A DNA stretch of 64,000 nt, taken from Vibrio sp. CB1-14 (GTDB lineage Bacteria > Pseudomonadota > Gammaproteobacteria > Enterobacterales > Vibrionaceae). The position numbers were made by a program, and so were the translations under genes. Below, one piece after another: positions 1-7,988 of the stretch. The notes under the pieces were generated by a model that was not told the DNA's origin, searched no databases, and was given only the letters and a program-made list of their open reading frames with translations. Location: the NCBI RefSeq assembly GCF_040412085.2, contig NZ_CP115920.1:3433893-3497892 (forward strand). Reading direction: 5' to 3'. Position 1 is the first letter of the stretch. Each line of letters starts with the position of its first letter.

Positions 1-166
1 CAGCACTTGGGTCAAGCACCAAGCCTTCACTCGCCTGCGCTGCTGGCTCCAGCAAATATTGCTTTATCAGAGTCGGTGCGGCCATCATCAGCATAAAAAA
101 AGCGATGCCGATAATAAGCACGTTGTTCCAACTGCGCCTCGAAAGCTTGATGCGGTTGAATATCAT
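1..166 (-). CDS. N-terminal part of a small membrane protein (runs off the window)
   Basis: The reading frame starts with ATG at 166 and is cut by the window edge, so only about 55 residues are visible. They begin MIFNRIKLSRRSWNNV, followed by one hydrophobic segment (about residues 16-34) and then a more polar stretch. A basic N-terminus before a single membrane segment suggests a bitopic inner-membrane protein with the C-terminal part outside the cytoplasm. The start codon overlaps the fxsA stop as TAATG on the minus strand, so the two are probably translationally coupled. I do not recognise the family, and function is unknown. Confidence 0.6.
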   Translation of the reverse strand, partial: MIFNRIKLSRRSWNNVLIIGIAFFMLMMAAPTLIKQYLLEPAAQASEGLVLDPSA

Positions 167-675
167 TAGTTCAGCTTGTTACGGTCATCATCGTCTTTAC
201 GTTCATACTCACCTTCAAAGGTGTTGCCATCGCGCTGATGGTCGCGATGGGAATCAAACGGCCCTTGCTGGAAGTCACCTTGATGAAAACCGCCTTGATG
301 GAATCCTCCAGAAACGCTCTTCACCACCACTTTACTCATAAGATATTTAGCAATAGCCGCACGGGGTGCTGGCAGCAGTACCAACATACCCATCGCATCA
401 GTCATAAAGCCCGGAGTGAGAAGTAGTACACCAGAAACCGCCAACATAACGCCTTCAACAATTTGTTGCGCTGGCATTTCACCTTGCTGCAGCTTCGACT
501 GTACTGACATTAGGGTTTGCAGGCCTTGGCTACGCACCAGCGAGGCACCCACCACCGCCGTCAATAGCACTAAGCCAATAGTAGGCCATAAGCCCAAAAA
601 GCCGCCGACTTGGATAAATAGCCCAATCTCAATGATTGGAACAAAAATAAATAGCAATAACAGTATCGGAAACAC
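166..675 (-). CDS. fxsA: FxsA family membrane protein
   Basis: FxsA is a cytoplasmic-membrane protein first described as a suppressor of F-plasmid exclusion of phage T7. The sequence shows a hydrophobic N-terminus (MFPILLLLFIFVPIIEIGLF), a second hydrophobic segment with the family-like GLWPTIGLVLLTAVVGASL, and a third near residues 75-100 (LLLTPGFMTDAMGML). This matches the FxsA/DUF core. The C-terminal 50 residues are hydrophilic, with repeated GGFHQG units followed by an Asp/Arg-rich end, which varies between species. The start is GTG at 675, chosen because AAGGAGG lies a few bases upstream. The gene is divergent from aspA and overlaps the next minus-strand gene by TAATG. Confidence 0.9.
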   Translation of the reverse strand: MFPILLLLFIFVPIIEIGLFIQVGGFLGLWPTIGLVLLTAVVGASLVRSQGLQTLMSVQSKLQQGEMPAQQIVEGVMLAVSGVLLLTPGFMTDAMGMLVLLPAPRAAIAKYLMSKVVVKSVSGGFHQGGFHQGDFQQGPFDSHRDHQRDGNTFEGEYERKDDDDRNKLN

Positions 676-1027
676 ACGCTCCTCCTTGGTTTGCTGTCAG
701 TTTACGCCTACCCTTTACTAAACCACAAATAAATTACTCGGATTCAACCGCTAAGCGCACAAAATGAGTTTTTCAAAATATAAATCGACTCAGTTAATGA
801 TGCGAATTTTATGAGGGAAATCTCATCTCACGAGGACTTTGCTGGCCTTTGCAATAATTAAGTGAAAAAGGTGATCTGGCTACTATTTTTATGTGCCACT
901 TTGAGTAATATGTACCCCATAAGTCAGGACGTAATAACTAGCCAATTATTCTGGCGAATGGATTCTTAAAACAGATTTGGCAAAATAACTGTAATTAACG
1001 CAGAATTATTCTCTAAGGATCCAAAAT
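676..1027. promoter_or_regulatory. Divergent intergenic region fxsA / aspA
   Basis: These 350 bases separate two divergent genes and must carry both promoters. They are AT-rich. I found no convincing CRP (TGTGA-N6-TCACA) or FNR (TTGAT-N4-ATCAA) palindrome. The closest is an imperfect CRP-like stretch near 862-879 (AAGTGAAAAAGGTGATCT), too weak to call. The aspA ribosome site AAGGAT lies just before 1028. No small ORF or RNA is evident. Confidence 0.4.
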
Positions 1028-2479
1028 ATGGCGACAACTACTCTTGAGCAAACAGTTGCGACTCAAGCCACTCGTATTGAAGAAGATCTATTAGGCCAAC
1101 GTCATGTCCCGGCCGATGCTTACTACGGCATCCACACACTACGCGCTATCGAAAACTTTAATATCTCCAATGTGACCATTTCTGATGTACCCGATTTTGT
1201 TCGCGGTATGGTCATGACCAAGAAAGCCGCTGCGCTCGCTAACAAAGAGCTTGGCGTGATTCCAAAAGACATCGCTCAATATATTATCCAAGCTTGTGAT
1301 GTGATCCTTGAAACAGGCAAGTGCATGGATCAGTTCCCATCAGATGTGTTCCAAGGCGGTGCTGGCACCTCTGTGAACATGAACACCAACGAAGTGATCG
1401 CTAACGTGGCACTTGAACTGATGGGCAAAGAGAAAGGCCAATATGAGTTCATTAACCCAAATGATCACGTTAACAAAAGCCAATCAACAAACTGTGCTTA
1501 CCCAACGGGTTTCCGTATCGCAGTCTACAACAGCGTACAAAAGCTAATCGATGCGATTGAATATCTAAAAGGTTCGTTCGAAGCGAAGAGCCAAGAGTTC
1601 TCGACTATTTTGAAAATGGGTCGTACTCAGCTTCAAGATGCGGTACCAATGACAGTTGGCCAAGAGTTCCACGCCTGGGCGGTAACTCTGAACGAAGAGA
1701 TTCGTGCCCTTGAGTACACCTCAAAGCTACTACTAGAAGTGAACATCGGCGCAACAGCAATCGGTACTGGCCTAAACGCAGCTCAAGGCTATCAAGAGCT
1801 TGCAGTTAAGCACCTATCTGAAGTAACAGGCCTTGAATGTGTACCAGCAGAGGATCTTATCGAAGCGACCTCTGACTGTGGCGCGTATGTAATGACTCAC
1901 GGTGCACTTAAGCGCCTAGCTGTGAAACTGTCTAAGATTTGTAATGACCTGCGCCTGCTTTCTTCTGGTCCTCGCGCGGGTCTTAACGAGCTCAACCTGC
2001 CGGAACTGCAAGCCGGCTCTTCTATCATGCCAGCGAAAGTGAACCCAGTGGTTCCTGAAGTAGTTAACCAAGTGTGCTTTAAAGTGCTTGGTAACGACAA
2101 CACAGTATCCTTCGCAGCGGAAGGTGGTCAGCTGCAACTGAACGTTATGGAGCCAGTAATTGCGCAAAGCATGTTTGAATCTCTTGAAATTCTGAAAAAT
2201 GCTTGTATCAACCTGCGCGACAAATGCATCGATGGCATTAGCGTTAATAAAGAAGTGTGTGAAAGCTACGTTTACAACTCAATTGGTATCGTTACTTATC
2301 TCAACCCTTACATCGGTCACCATGAAGGCGACATCGTCGGTAAGATCTGTGCTGAGACCGGTAAGAGCGTAAAAGAAGTGGTACTTGAACGCGGCCTTCT
2401 ATCTGAAGAAGAGTTAGATGACATTTTCTCAGTAGACAATCTGATGAAACCTCAGTATAAAGCCAAACGCTACGAGTAA
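1028..2479 (+). CDS. aspA: Aspartate ammonia-lyase (aspartase)
   Basis: AspA converts L-aspartate reversibly to fumarate and ammonia in the cytoplasm. In enteric bacteria and vibrios it feeds fumarate respiration. The 483-aa product matches the aspartase/fumarase superfamily over its full length. [18 protein letters not shown] near the N-terminus is typical of AspA. The catalytic-loop signature [12 protein letters not shown] is at about residues 330-341, with the serine that acts as general base. The ATG at 1028 follows AAGGAT. The N-terminus is about ten residues longer than in E. coli. A strong terminator follows, and the next gene encodes a C4-dicarboxylate carrier, the usual functional partner. 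Confidence 0.97.
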   Translation: MATTTLEQTVATQATRIEEDLLGQRHVPADAYYGIHTLRAIENFNISNVTISDVPDFVRGMVMTKKAAALANKELGVIPKDIAQYIIQACDVILETGKCMDQFPSDVFQGGAGTSVNMNTNEVIANVALELMGKEKGQYEFINPNDHVNKSQSTNCAYPTGFRIAVYNSVQKLIDAIEYLKGSFEAKSQEFSTILKMGRTQLQDAVPMTVGQEFHAWAVTLNEEIRALEYTSKLLLEVNIGATAIGTGLNAAQGYQELAVKHLSEVTGLECVPAEDLIEATSDCGAYVMTHGALKRLAVKLSKICNDLRLLSSGPRAGLNELNLPELQAGSSIMPAKVNPVVPEVVNQVCFKVLGNDNTVSFAAEGGQLQLNVMEPVIAQSMFESLEILKNACINLRDKCIDGISVNKEVCESYVYNSIGIVTYLNPYIGHHEGDIVGKICAETGKSVKEVVLERGLLSEEELDDIFSVDNLMKPQYKAKRYE

Positions 2480-2487
2480 TGATGCCT

Positions 2488-2517
2488 AAAGGCTCCCCTG
2501 TATGGGGGAGCCTTTTT
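2488..2517 (+). terminator. Rho-independent terminator of aspA
   Basis: Stem GGCTCCCC (2491-2498) pairs with GGGGAGCC (2505-2512) around a 6-base loop and is followed by TTTTT. It lies 10 bases after the aspA stop, so dcuA probably needs its own promoter. Confidence 0.9.
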
Positions 2518-2616
2518 AGTGCCTATTTCTCATTGGTAAAACTTATTCCCTAATATTATCTACAACGTCCGCTTGTCATCATGGTTGATAACGGACAATC
2601 GAAACAAGGATTGACT

Positions 2617-3927
2617 ATGGTTGCTATAGAGCTTGCCGTCGTACTGCTGTTTATTTATTTAGGTGCACGTATTGGCGGTATTGGAATCGGTCTGGCTGGC
2701 GGTGCTGGTGTCATTGCCCTCTCACTGGTACTCGGCGTACCAACAAGCCAAGCTTACATCCCTGTGGATGTGATCTTAATTATTATGTCAGTAATCACTG
2801 CGATTGCTGCGATGCAAGTAGCTGGTGGTATGGACTGGCTGGTGCAAATTGCTGAAGACTTCCTTCGCAAACATCCAGAAAGAATCACCTTTTATGCTCC
2901 CATTGTAACTTTCTTGATGACGCTTATGGCAGGTACAGGTCACACCGCGTTTTCAACGCTTCCTGTTATCGCTGAAGTTGCAAAAGGCCAAGGGGTGCGA
3001 CCATCACGCCCATTGTCGATTGCCGTTGTTGCTTCGCAAATCGCTATCACAGCTTCTCCTATCTCCGCCGCGGTGGTTGCTTTCGCGGCAATGCTAGCGC
3101 CAATGGGGGTCGATTATTTAACGCTACTTGCTGTGTGTATCCCAACCACCTTTATCGCCTGTATGGTCGGCGCCTTTGTCGCTAACTTCATGGGCAGCGA
3201 GCTGAAAGACGATCCTGTGTACCAAGAGCGTCTAGCTCAAGGCCTTATCAAGCTGAGTACCACTCAAGAGCGCAACATTCTGCCGACAGCAAAAACGGCG
3301 ACCTATATTTTCTTAGGTGCAATTGCATTCGTAGTTTGCTACGCAGCAGCGATCTCTGGCTCTATCGGCCTGATTGAAGATCCTGCGCTTGGCCGTAACG
3401 AAGCAATCATGACCGTCATGTTGGCAGCAGCGGCAGCGATCACGCTAGTGACCAAGATCGATGCATCTAAAATTCCTTCTGCAGCAACGTTCCGCTCAGG
3501 TATGACCGCTTGTGTCTGCGTACTTGGCGTAGCATGGCTTGGTTCAACGTTTGTGAACGCGCACGTTGACGGCATTAAAGAGCTAGCGGGCGCGCTACTG
3601 GAAGACTACCCATGGATGCTAGCGATGGTTCTGTTCTTTGCCTCTATGCTGCTTTACTCGCAAGGCGCGACAACCGTTGCTCTAATGCCAGCAGCGCTAG
3701 CAATTGGTGTAGCACCACTGACAGCGGTTGCTTCATTTGCTGCAGTAAGTGCTCTGTTTGTACTGCCAACCTACCCAACCCTGCTTGCTGCGGTTGAAAT
3801 GGATGACACTGGCTCAACACGGATCGGCAATTATGTGTTCAACCACCCATTCTTCATTCCGGGTGTGACCACTATCGCGACAGCCGTTGCGCTTGGTTTT
3901 GCATTTGGCGGCCTACTGATCGGCTAA
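2617..3927 (+). CDS. dcuA: Anaerobic C4-dicarboxylate transporter, DcuA/DcuB family
   Basis: This is a polytopic inner-membrane carrier exchanging aspartate, fumarate, malate and succinate. It closely follows E. coli DcuA: the N-terminal MVAIELAVVLLFIYLGARIG, the GIGIGLAGG glycine motif, TLPVIAEVAKGQGV, IAITASPISAAVV, LGVAWLGSTFV, SFAAVSALF-LPTYPTL and the C-terminal FNHPFFIPG. The ATG at 2617 is preferred over one at 2581, because AAGGA lies six bases before it and the shorter N-terminus aligns with DcuA. That gives 436 residues. It is downstream of aspA, so fumarate made by AspA can be exchanged or respired. DcuA versus DcuB is decided by overall resemblance only. Confidence 0.9.
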   Translation: MVAIELAVVLLFIYLGARIGGIGIGLAGGAGVIALSLVLGVPTSQAYIPVDVILIIMSVITAIAAMQVAGGMDWLVQIAEDFLRKHPERITFYAPIVTFLMTLMAGTGHTAFSTLPVIAEVAKGQGVRPSRPLSIAVVASQIAITASPISAAVVAFAAMLAPMGVDYLTLLAVCIPTTFIACMVGAFVANFMGSELKDDPVYQERLAQGLIKLSTTQERNILPTAKTATYIFLGAIAFVVCYAAAISGSIGLIEDPALGRNEAIMTVMLAAAAAITLVTKIDASKIPSAATFRSGMTACVCVLGVAWLGSTFVNAHVDGIKELAGALLEDYPWMLAMVLFFASMLLYSQGATTVALMPAALAIGVAPLTAVASFAAVSALFVLPTYPTLLAAVEMDDTGSTRIGNYVFNHPFFIPGVTTIATAVALGFAFGGLLIG

Positions 3928-3958
3928 TCGCCAGCAAATGGATTGCAAAAAGAATTGA

Positions 3959-3987
3959 GAGCTGCGTTGTATCGCAGCTCTTTTTTT
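3959..3987 (+). terminator. Terminator after dcuA
   Basis: Stem GAGCTGCG (3959-3966) pairs with CGCAGCTC (3973-3980), with a 6-base loop and seven T. It is a classic intrinsic terminator 30 bases past the stop codon. Confidence 0.92.
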
Positions 3988-4073
3988 ATCTTTAATGAAA
4001 CATTTCTCGCTATCTTCCTGTCTTAACATCATATAACCTCATTATATTGTTAAACCTTGGTTGCATAGCGTTC

Positions 4074-5912
4074 ATGACTCGACTACTTTCCCAATTTTTG
4101 CTGCTTTCCCTGACCACGTTGGCGTTGCCTAGCTGGGCTCTATTTGGAGACAACAACACCAGTAATGCCTTTACCCCGACTGGCACCAATACCTTTGTTC
4201 CTGTTGATCAAGCATTTCCAATGAACGCCTATCAGCAGGGCGATCGAGTCTATATCGACTGGCAAGTCAAACCTGACTACTACCTCTATCAAGACCGATT
4301 AAACTTCAGCGGTGAAAACGTCACCCTGGGTAATATTGAACTGCAACAAGGTGAGCCGTACACCGATGAGTTTTTTGGGGATGTGACGATTTACACCCAA
4401 CCGCTGTTTGTTGAAGTGCCATTAAGCCAATATCAAGCCGGCGCAAAACTGATTGTGCAATATCAAGGCTGCGCCAAAGCAGGATTCTGTTACCCACCAG
4501 AAACGCGCGTTATCGACATTACGCCATTTAGCTTTGATGCCGTTTCCGATACCACTACTGACGTCCAACCGGCAGCGACAACTGCCGCAGACAACAGCAA
4601 GCCTGCAGAGTCACCACAGTCAGCGACGACAGGTACAAACACCTCGAACAGCAACAACGACTTAACCGACAAACTCGGGCAAAACTGGTGGACGCCAGCG
4701 CTGTTTTTACTGCTCGGTATTGGCCTCGCTTTCACGCCTTGTGTATTACCAATGTATCCAATCCTCACCAGTATTGTGCTGGGTGGCGGCAAGCGCAGTC
4801 ATAAACAAGCGTTGCTGTTATCTATGGTCTATGTGCAAGGCATGGCGCTTACCTACACCTTGCTTGGCCTTGTCGTGGCTTCAGCGGGGATGCAATTTCA
4901 AGCCGCGATGCAGCACCCGTATGTACTTATTGGTTTGAGTGTCCTGTTTGTAGCACTGGCACTGTCGATGTTTGGCCTCTATACCTTACAGCTGCCAAGC
5001 AATGTACAAACTTGGCTCAATAACCTCAGCAATCAACAAAAAGGTGGCAACCTGTTAGGCGTGTTTGCCATGGGAGCCATATCCGGTCTAGTGTGCTCAC
5101 CTTGCACGACCGCTCCGTTGTCCGGCGCCTTGCTGTACGTGGCACAAAGTGGCGACTTGCTGACTGGTGGTGTCGCGCTGTATGCGTTGGCGCTTGGTAT
5201 GGGTATCCCATTGATTGCCGCTGCGGTCTTTGGCAACAAGCTACTACCAAAAGCGGGAAATTGGATGGAACGCGTAAAAATCCTGTTTGGCTTTGTACTA
5301 CTCGCTGCACCTATTTTCTTACTTGAGCGTTTACTGCCAGAATTTTGGAGTAGCGTACTATGGTCTGGTTTGGGTATTGCCGCCTTTAGCTGGCTGTATC
5401 ATCAAAAGAATGCATTACCATTTGGTGGCTGGAAGCAAAGCTGTGTCGGCATTATTGCAATTCTAGGTCTATTTGCGTCAGCGCAGCCACTACTCAATCA
5501 CTGGCTTGGCGCACCGACAAGTAGCGAGTCCGAGATCAGCGTTAGCTTCACTCGAGTCAACAACCTTGCCGAGCTCAATGCTGAGCTAAACAAAGCTAAA
5601 CTTGCCGGTAAACCTGTGATGCTCGATTTTTACGCCGATTGGTGTGTTGCATGTAAAGAGTTCGAAAAGTACACCTTCCACGATGCCAATGTTGAACCTG
5701 TGCTGGCCAACTTTGTTTTGCTGCAAGCGGATGTCACGCGCAATCAAGTACAGGATATCGAAATGCTCAAAGCGATGGATGTACTAGGATTGCCGACCAT
5801 TGAGTTTTGGGATGCCAATGGCACGCAACTTCCAAGTGCGCGTTTAACCGGATTTGTTAGCGCTGAAGATTTTCTAGAGCATTTAAACCAATACACCCTA
5901 CTCAATGAATAA
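4074..5912 (+). CDS. dsbD: Thiol:disulfide interchange protein DsbD
   Basis: DsbD carries electrons from cytoplasmic thioredoxin across the inner membrane to periplasmic DsbC, DsbG and CcmG. All three modules are present. There is a signal peptide ([22 protein letters not shown]) and a periplasmic alpha domain with cysteines at about 133 and 139 ([15 protein letters not shown]). The membrane beta domain has the redox cysteines at about 223 (PCVLPMYP) and 341 ([12 protein letters not shown]). The C-terminal thioredoxin-like gamma domain carries WCVAC at about 523-527. The ATG at 4074 is chosen because it opens directly on the signal peptide; an upstream in-frame TTG at 4047 lacks a ribosome site. 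Product 612 aa. A Ser/Thr/Asn-rich linker joins alpha and beta domains. Confidence 0.96.
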   Translation: MTRLLSQFLLLSLTTLALPSWALFGDNNTSNAFTPTGTNTFVPVDQAFPMNAYQQGDRVYIDWQVKPDYYLYQDRLNFSGENVTLGNIELQQGEPYTDEFFGDVTIYTQPLFVEVPLSQYQAGAKLIVQYQGCAKAGFCYPPETRVIDITPFSFDAVSDTTTDVQPAATTAADNSKPAESPQSATTGTNTSNSNNDLTDKLGQNWWTPALFLLLGIGLAFTPCVLPMYPILTSIVLGGGKRSHKQALLLSMVYVQGMALTYTLLGLVVASAGMQFQAAMQHPYVLIGLSVLFVALALSMFGLYTLQLPSNVQTWLNNLSNQQKGGNLLGVFAMGAISGLVCSPCTTAPLSGALLYVAQSGDLLTGGVALYALALGMGIPLIAAAVFGNKLLPKAGNWMERVKILFGFVLLAAPIFLLERLLPEFWSSVLWSGLGIAAFSWLYHQKNALPFGGWKQSCVGIIAILGLFASAQPLLNHWLGAPTSSESEISVSFTRVNNLAELNAELNKAKLAGKPVMLDFYADWCVACKEFEKYTFHDANVEPVLANFVLLQADVTRNQVQDIEMLKAMDVLGLPTIEFWDANGTQLPSARLTGFVSAEDFLEHLNQYTLLNE

Positions 5913-5948
5913 CGGATGAGGTTTTGCGTCCGCGTTCAGTAAAAAGTC

Positions 5949-6001
5949 GATTCTGCTCAGAGTTTTGTATTGATTCATTTGTCCAAACTCGACGCAGAAT
6001 C
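5949..6001 (+). promoter_or_regulatory. Two-tier hairpin upstream of the response regulator gene
   Basis: GATTCTGC (5949-5956) pairs with GCAGAATC (5994-6001). Inside it, after a 3x3 internal loop, GAGTTT (5960-5965) pairs with AAACTC (5985-5990). This gives 14 base pairs around a 19-base loop. There is no T-run after it, so it does not look like a terminator of dsbD. It ends 40 bases before the crbR start and may be a leader structure or a regulator site. Which of these it is cannot be told by reading. Confidence 0.4.
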
Positions 6002-6041
6002 AATAATAACGTTAACACTTTTGCAAAATAACTGAGACGCT

Positions 6042-6677
6042 ATGGAACCGAGCTATACCATCATTATTGCTGATGATCACCCACTGTTTAGGAACGCGCT
6101 GTTTCAGTCTGTTCACATGGCGATCAGTGGTGCAAATCTGCTGGAAGCGGACTCATTGGAATCTTTGCTCAGTCTTCTAGAGAAAAGCGAAGAACCAGAT
6201 CTGATATTGCTCGATCTAAAAATGCCAGGCGCTAATGGTATGTCCGGCCTTATCCACCTGCGTGCTGATTATCCCGATATTCCTATTGTGGTCATCTCCG
6301 CCAGCGAAGAGCCAAGTATCGTTTCACAGGTTAAGATGCATGGCGCGTTTGGATTTATTCCCAAGTCCAGTGATATGCGGGTGCTTATTAGCGCCCTAAA
6401 CAAAGTGCTTGAAGGTGAACCTTATTTCCCCGCAGAGCTGCTCATTGATAACAGCGAAAGTAATGATTTAGCTGAGAAAATATCAACGCTGACACCACAA
6501 CAATACAAGGTGCTTGGCATGCTCTCCGACGGTCTTCTCAATAAACAAATCGCTTATGATCTCAATGTGTCAGAAGCGACCATCAAAGCGCACATGACCG
6601 CCATCTTTAGAAAGCTTGGCGTTAAAAACCGAACCCAAGCCGTGATCCTATTACAACAAATGGAATCAGAAGGTTAG
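6042..6677 (+). CDS. crbR: LuxR/NarL-family response regulator, CrbR-like
   Basis: The N-terminal receiver domain begins TIIIADDHPLFRNAL (acidic pair for Mg) and carries LLDLKMPGANG with the phospho-acceptor near Asp58. The later VVISAS and IPKSS segments supply the conserved Ser/Thr and Lys. The C-terminal 65 residues are a LuxR/NarL helix-turn-helix (LTPQQYKVLGMLSDGLLNKQIAYDL, then VSEATIKAHMTAI). In V. cholerae the regulator of this kind, CrbR, is paired with kinase CrbS and activates acs, the acetate switch. Here acs and a CrbS-like kinase lie 4-12 kb downstream, which supports the assignment. Naming rests on resemblance and context. A structured hairpin sits in the upstream region. Confidence 0.8.
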   Translation: MEPSYTIIIADDHPLFRNALFQSVHMAISGANLLEADSLESLLSLLEKSEEPDLILLDLKMPGANGMSGLIHLRADYPDIPIVVISASEEPSIVSQVKMHGAFGFIPKSSDMRVLISALNKVLEGEPYFPAELLIDNSESNDLAEKISTLTPQQYKVLGMLSDGLLNKQIAYDLNVSEATIKAHMTAIFRKLGVKNRTQAVILLQQMESEG

Positions 6678-6881
6678 CTTTAAACTCGCCGACAGTTCAT
6701 GCCCAAGCTGCTATTATGTAACTGGGCGTGAATAGGTTTATTAAAACATTGATACCAGCCACAATACGTTAAATAATAGCGCCGCCAGTTGTTACCGCTT
6801 TGGTTATCAATATTGAAAGTGCGGTTCTCCGTCACTGGCTCATGTTATCCCTCTGTTTCACCAAACTCTGGGAGGTTCGCT

Positions 6882-7505
6882 TTGCTCAGTATTCTCGTTA
6901 CTCAATTCGTCGTGCTTTGGGCTGTCATTGACCCTATTGGCTCGGTACCCGTTTATCTTTCTCAAACCCAACATCTTGACGTCAAACATCGTCGTATCGT
7001 CGCACTAAAAGCAGTCGCGATAGCCTTTGGTGTGCTGTTATTCTTTCTTGTCGCCGGTCAGTTACTGCTTGAAGCGATGCAGATCCCTCTACCCGCGTTC
7101 CAAGCTGCGGGCGGATTAGTCCTTCTACTGTTCGCACTGACAATGATATTTGGTGAGAGCAAACCAGAAGAAGAAACCAAACTGAGCCAAGAAGTAAACC
7201 GAGATCAACTCGCCGACCTCGCCGTTTATCCGCTGGCGATCCCATCTATTGCTTCGCCGGGTGCAATGATGGCTATTGTACTTCTCACTGACAACCATCG
7301 ACACTCTTTTATGGATCAAGGACTTACAGCGCTTGTAATGCTTGCCGTACTCCTTATTACTTTGCTGCTGCTACTCGGCGCCACCACGATTCAAAAGTGG
7401 ATCGGCAATGTGGGTGCTGCCATCATCAGCAGAGTGATGGGATTGATCCTCGCTGCGGTGGCGGTGAGCAACTTATTGCAAGGTATCAAAGACTTTTATA
7501 TCTAA
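6882..7505 (+). CDS. MarC family integral membrane protein (YhgN-like)
   Basis: MarC/YhgN proteins are six-helix inner-membrane proteins of unproven function. E. coli MarC was once, wrongly, linked to multiple antibiotic resistance. The sequence shows the family N-terminus with ALWAVIDPIGSVPVYL-like residues (VVLWAVIDPIGSVPVYLS), AAGGLVLLLFALTMIFG in the middle, YPLAIPSIASPGAMMAIVLL, and a last helix ending in LLQGIKDF. TTG at 6882 is preferred because GGGAGG lies six bases upstream and the 207-aa product matches the family length. A longer frame from TTG 6789 has no ribosome site. A terminator hairpin follows at 7581-7606. A role in the acetate block is not indicated. Confidence 0.85.
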   Translation: MLSILVTQFVVLWAVIDPIGSVPVYLSQTQHLDVKHRRIVALKAVAIAFGVLLFFLVAGQLLLEAMQIPLPAFQAAGGLVLLLFALTMIFGESKPEEETKLSQEVNRDQLADLAVYPLAIPSIASPGAMMAIVLLTDNHRHSFMDQGLTALVMLAVLLITLLLLLGATTIQKWIGNVGAAIISRVMGLILAAVAVSNLLQGIKDFYI

Positions 7506-7580
7506 GTTTATCGATAAACGTTAGACCTTTGGCTAGTTTAACATTAGATTAACATCACACTTTCATTCCCCCTCAATCTC

Positions 7581-7606
7581 AAGCGCCTGTTTTTAAGGCG
7601 CTTTTC
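7581..7606 (+). terminator. Terminator of the MarC-family gene
   Basis: AAGCGCCT (7581-7588) pairs with AGGCGCTT (7596-7603), followed by TTC and further T-rich sequence. It separates the MarC-type gene from the DUF4212/symporter unit. Confidence 0.75.
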
Positions 7607-7616
7607 TTATTTTTAC

Positions 7617-7682
7617 AGTCGACTAAAGTTGCACTGAGTTATTGCCAGCAGCCTGCTACCTTATTAAACGTAACAATACGTT
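7617..7682 (+). promoter_or_regulatory. Promoter region of the DUF4212-symporter operon with two candidate operators
   Basis: Two features stand out upstream of 7710. CGACTAAAGT at 7619-7628 matches a motif also found upstream of the DUF294 gene (CGACTAAAGT) and acs (CGCCTAAAGT). Nearer the gene, AACGTA (7667-7672) and TACGTT (7677-7682) form a perfect inverted repeat around ACAA. The first is a candidate CrbR-linked site and the second is an operator-like palindrome for an unknown factor. The assignments are inference. Confidence 0.4.
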
Positions 7683-7709
7683 AACGCAAACATGACAAAG
7701 GAGAAGGCC

Positions 7710-7976
7710 ATGGCGTTCGAATCATCAGAACAAGCTCAAGCCTATTGGAAGGAAAATCTAGGAATCATGGGTTCCCTACTCGCAGTGTGGTTTATTGTCT
7801 CATACGGCGCGGGAATTCTATTTGTTGACGCGCTTAATGCCATCCAGTTTGGAGGGTTCAAATTGGGCTTCTGGTTCGCACAGCAAGGATCGATATACAC
7901 CTTTGTTGCGCTGATTTTCGTCTACGTCGCTCGCATGAACGCGCTCGACAAAAAGTACAATGTACAAGAAGACTAA
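7710..7976 (+). CDS. DUF4212 small membrane protein, partner of the acetate symporter
   Basis: This 88-aa protein has two hydrophobic segments (about residues 22-42, GIMGSLLAVWFIVSYGAGIL, and 55-78) joined by a short loop with GFKLGFWFAQQGS, and a charged C-terminus. This is the DUF4212 pattern, a small subunit encoded directly before SSS-family ActP-type symporters in many marine bacteria. ATG at 7710 is chosen because AAAGGAG ends six bases before it; an ATG at 7692 overlaps that site. Twelve bases separate it from the symporter gene, so the two are one operon. It probably forms a complex with or stabilises the symporter. This is inferred from genomic pairing, not direct proof. Confidence 0.85.
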   Translation: MAFESSEQAQAYWKENLGIMGSLLAVWFIVSYGAGILFVDALNAIQFGGFKLGFWFAQQGSIYTFVALIFVYVARMNALDKKYNVQED

Positions 7977-7988
7977 GAGGCGCAAATA

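Noticed and set aside
2581..2616. Upstream ATG start for the Dcu transporter
   Set aside because: No ribosome site before it and no match of these 12 residues to DcuA, while 2617 has AAGGA at good spacing.
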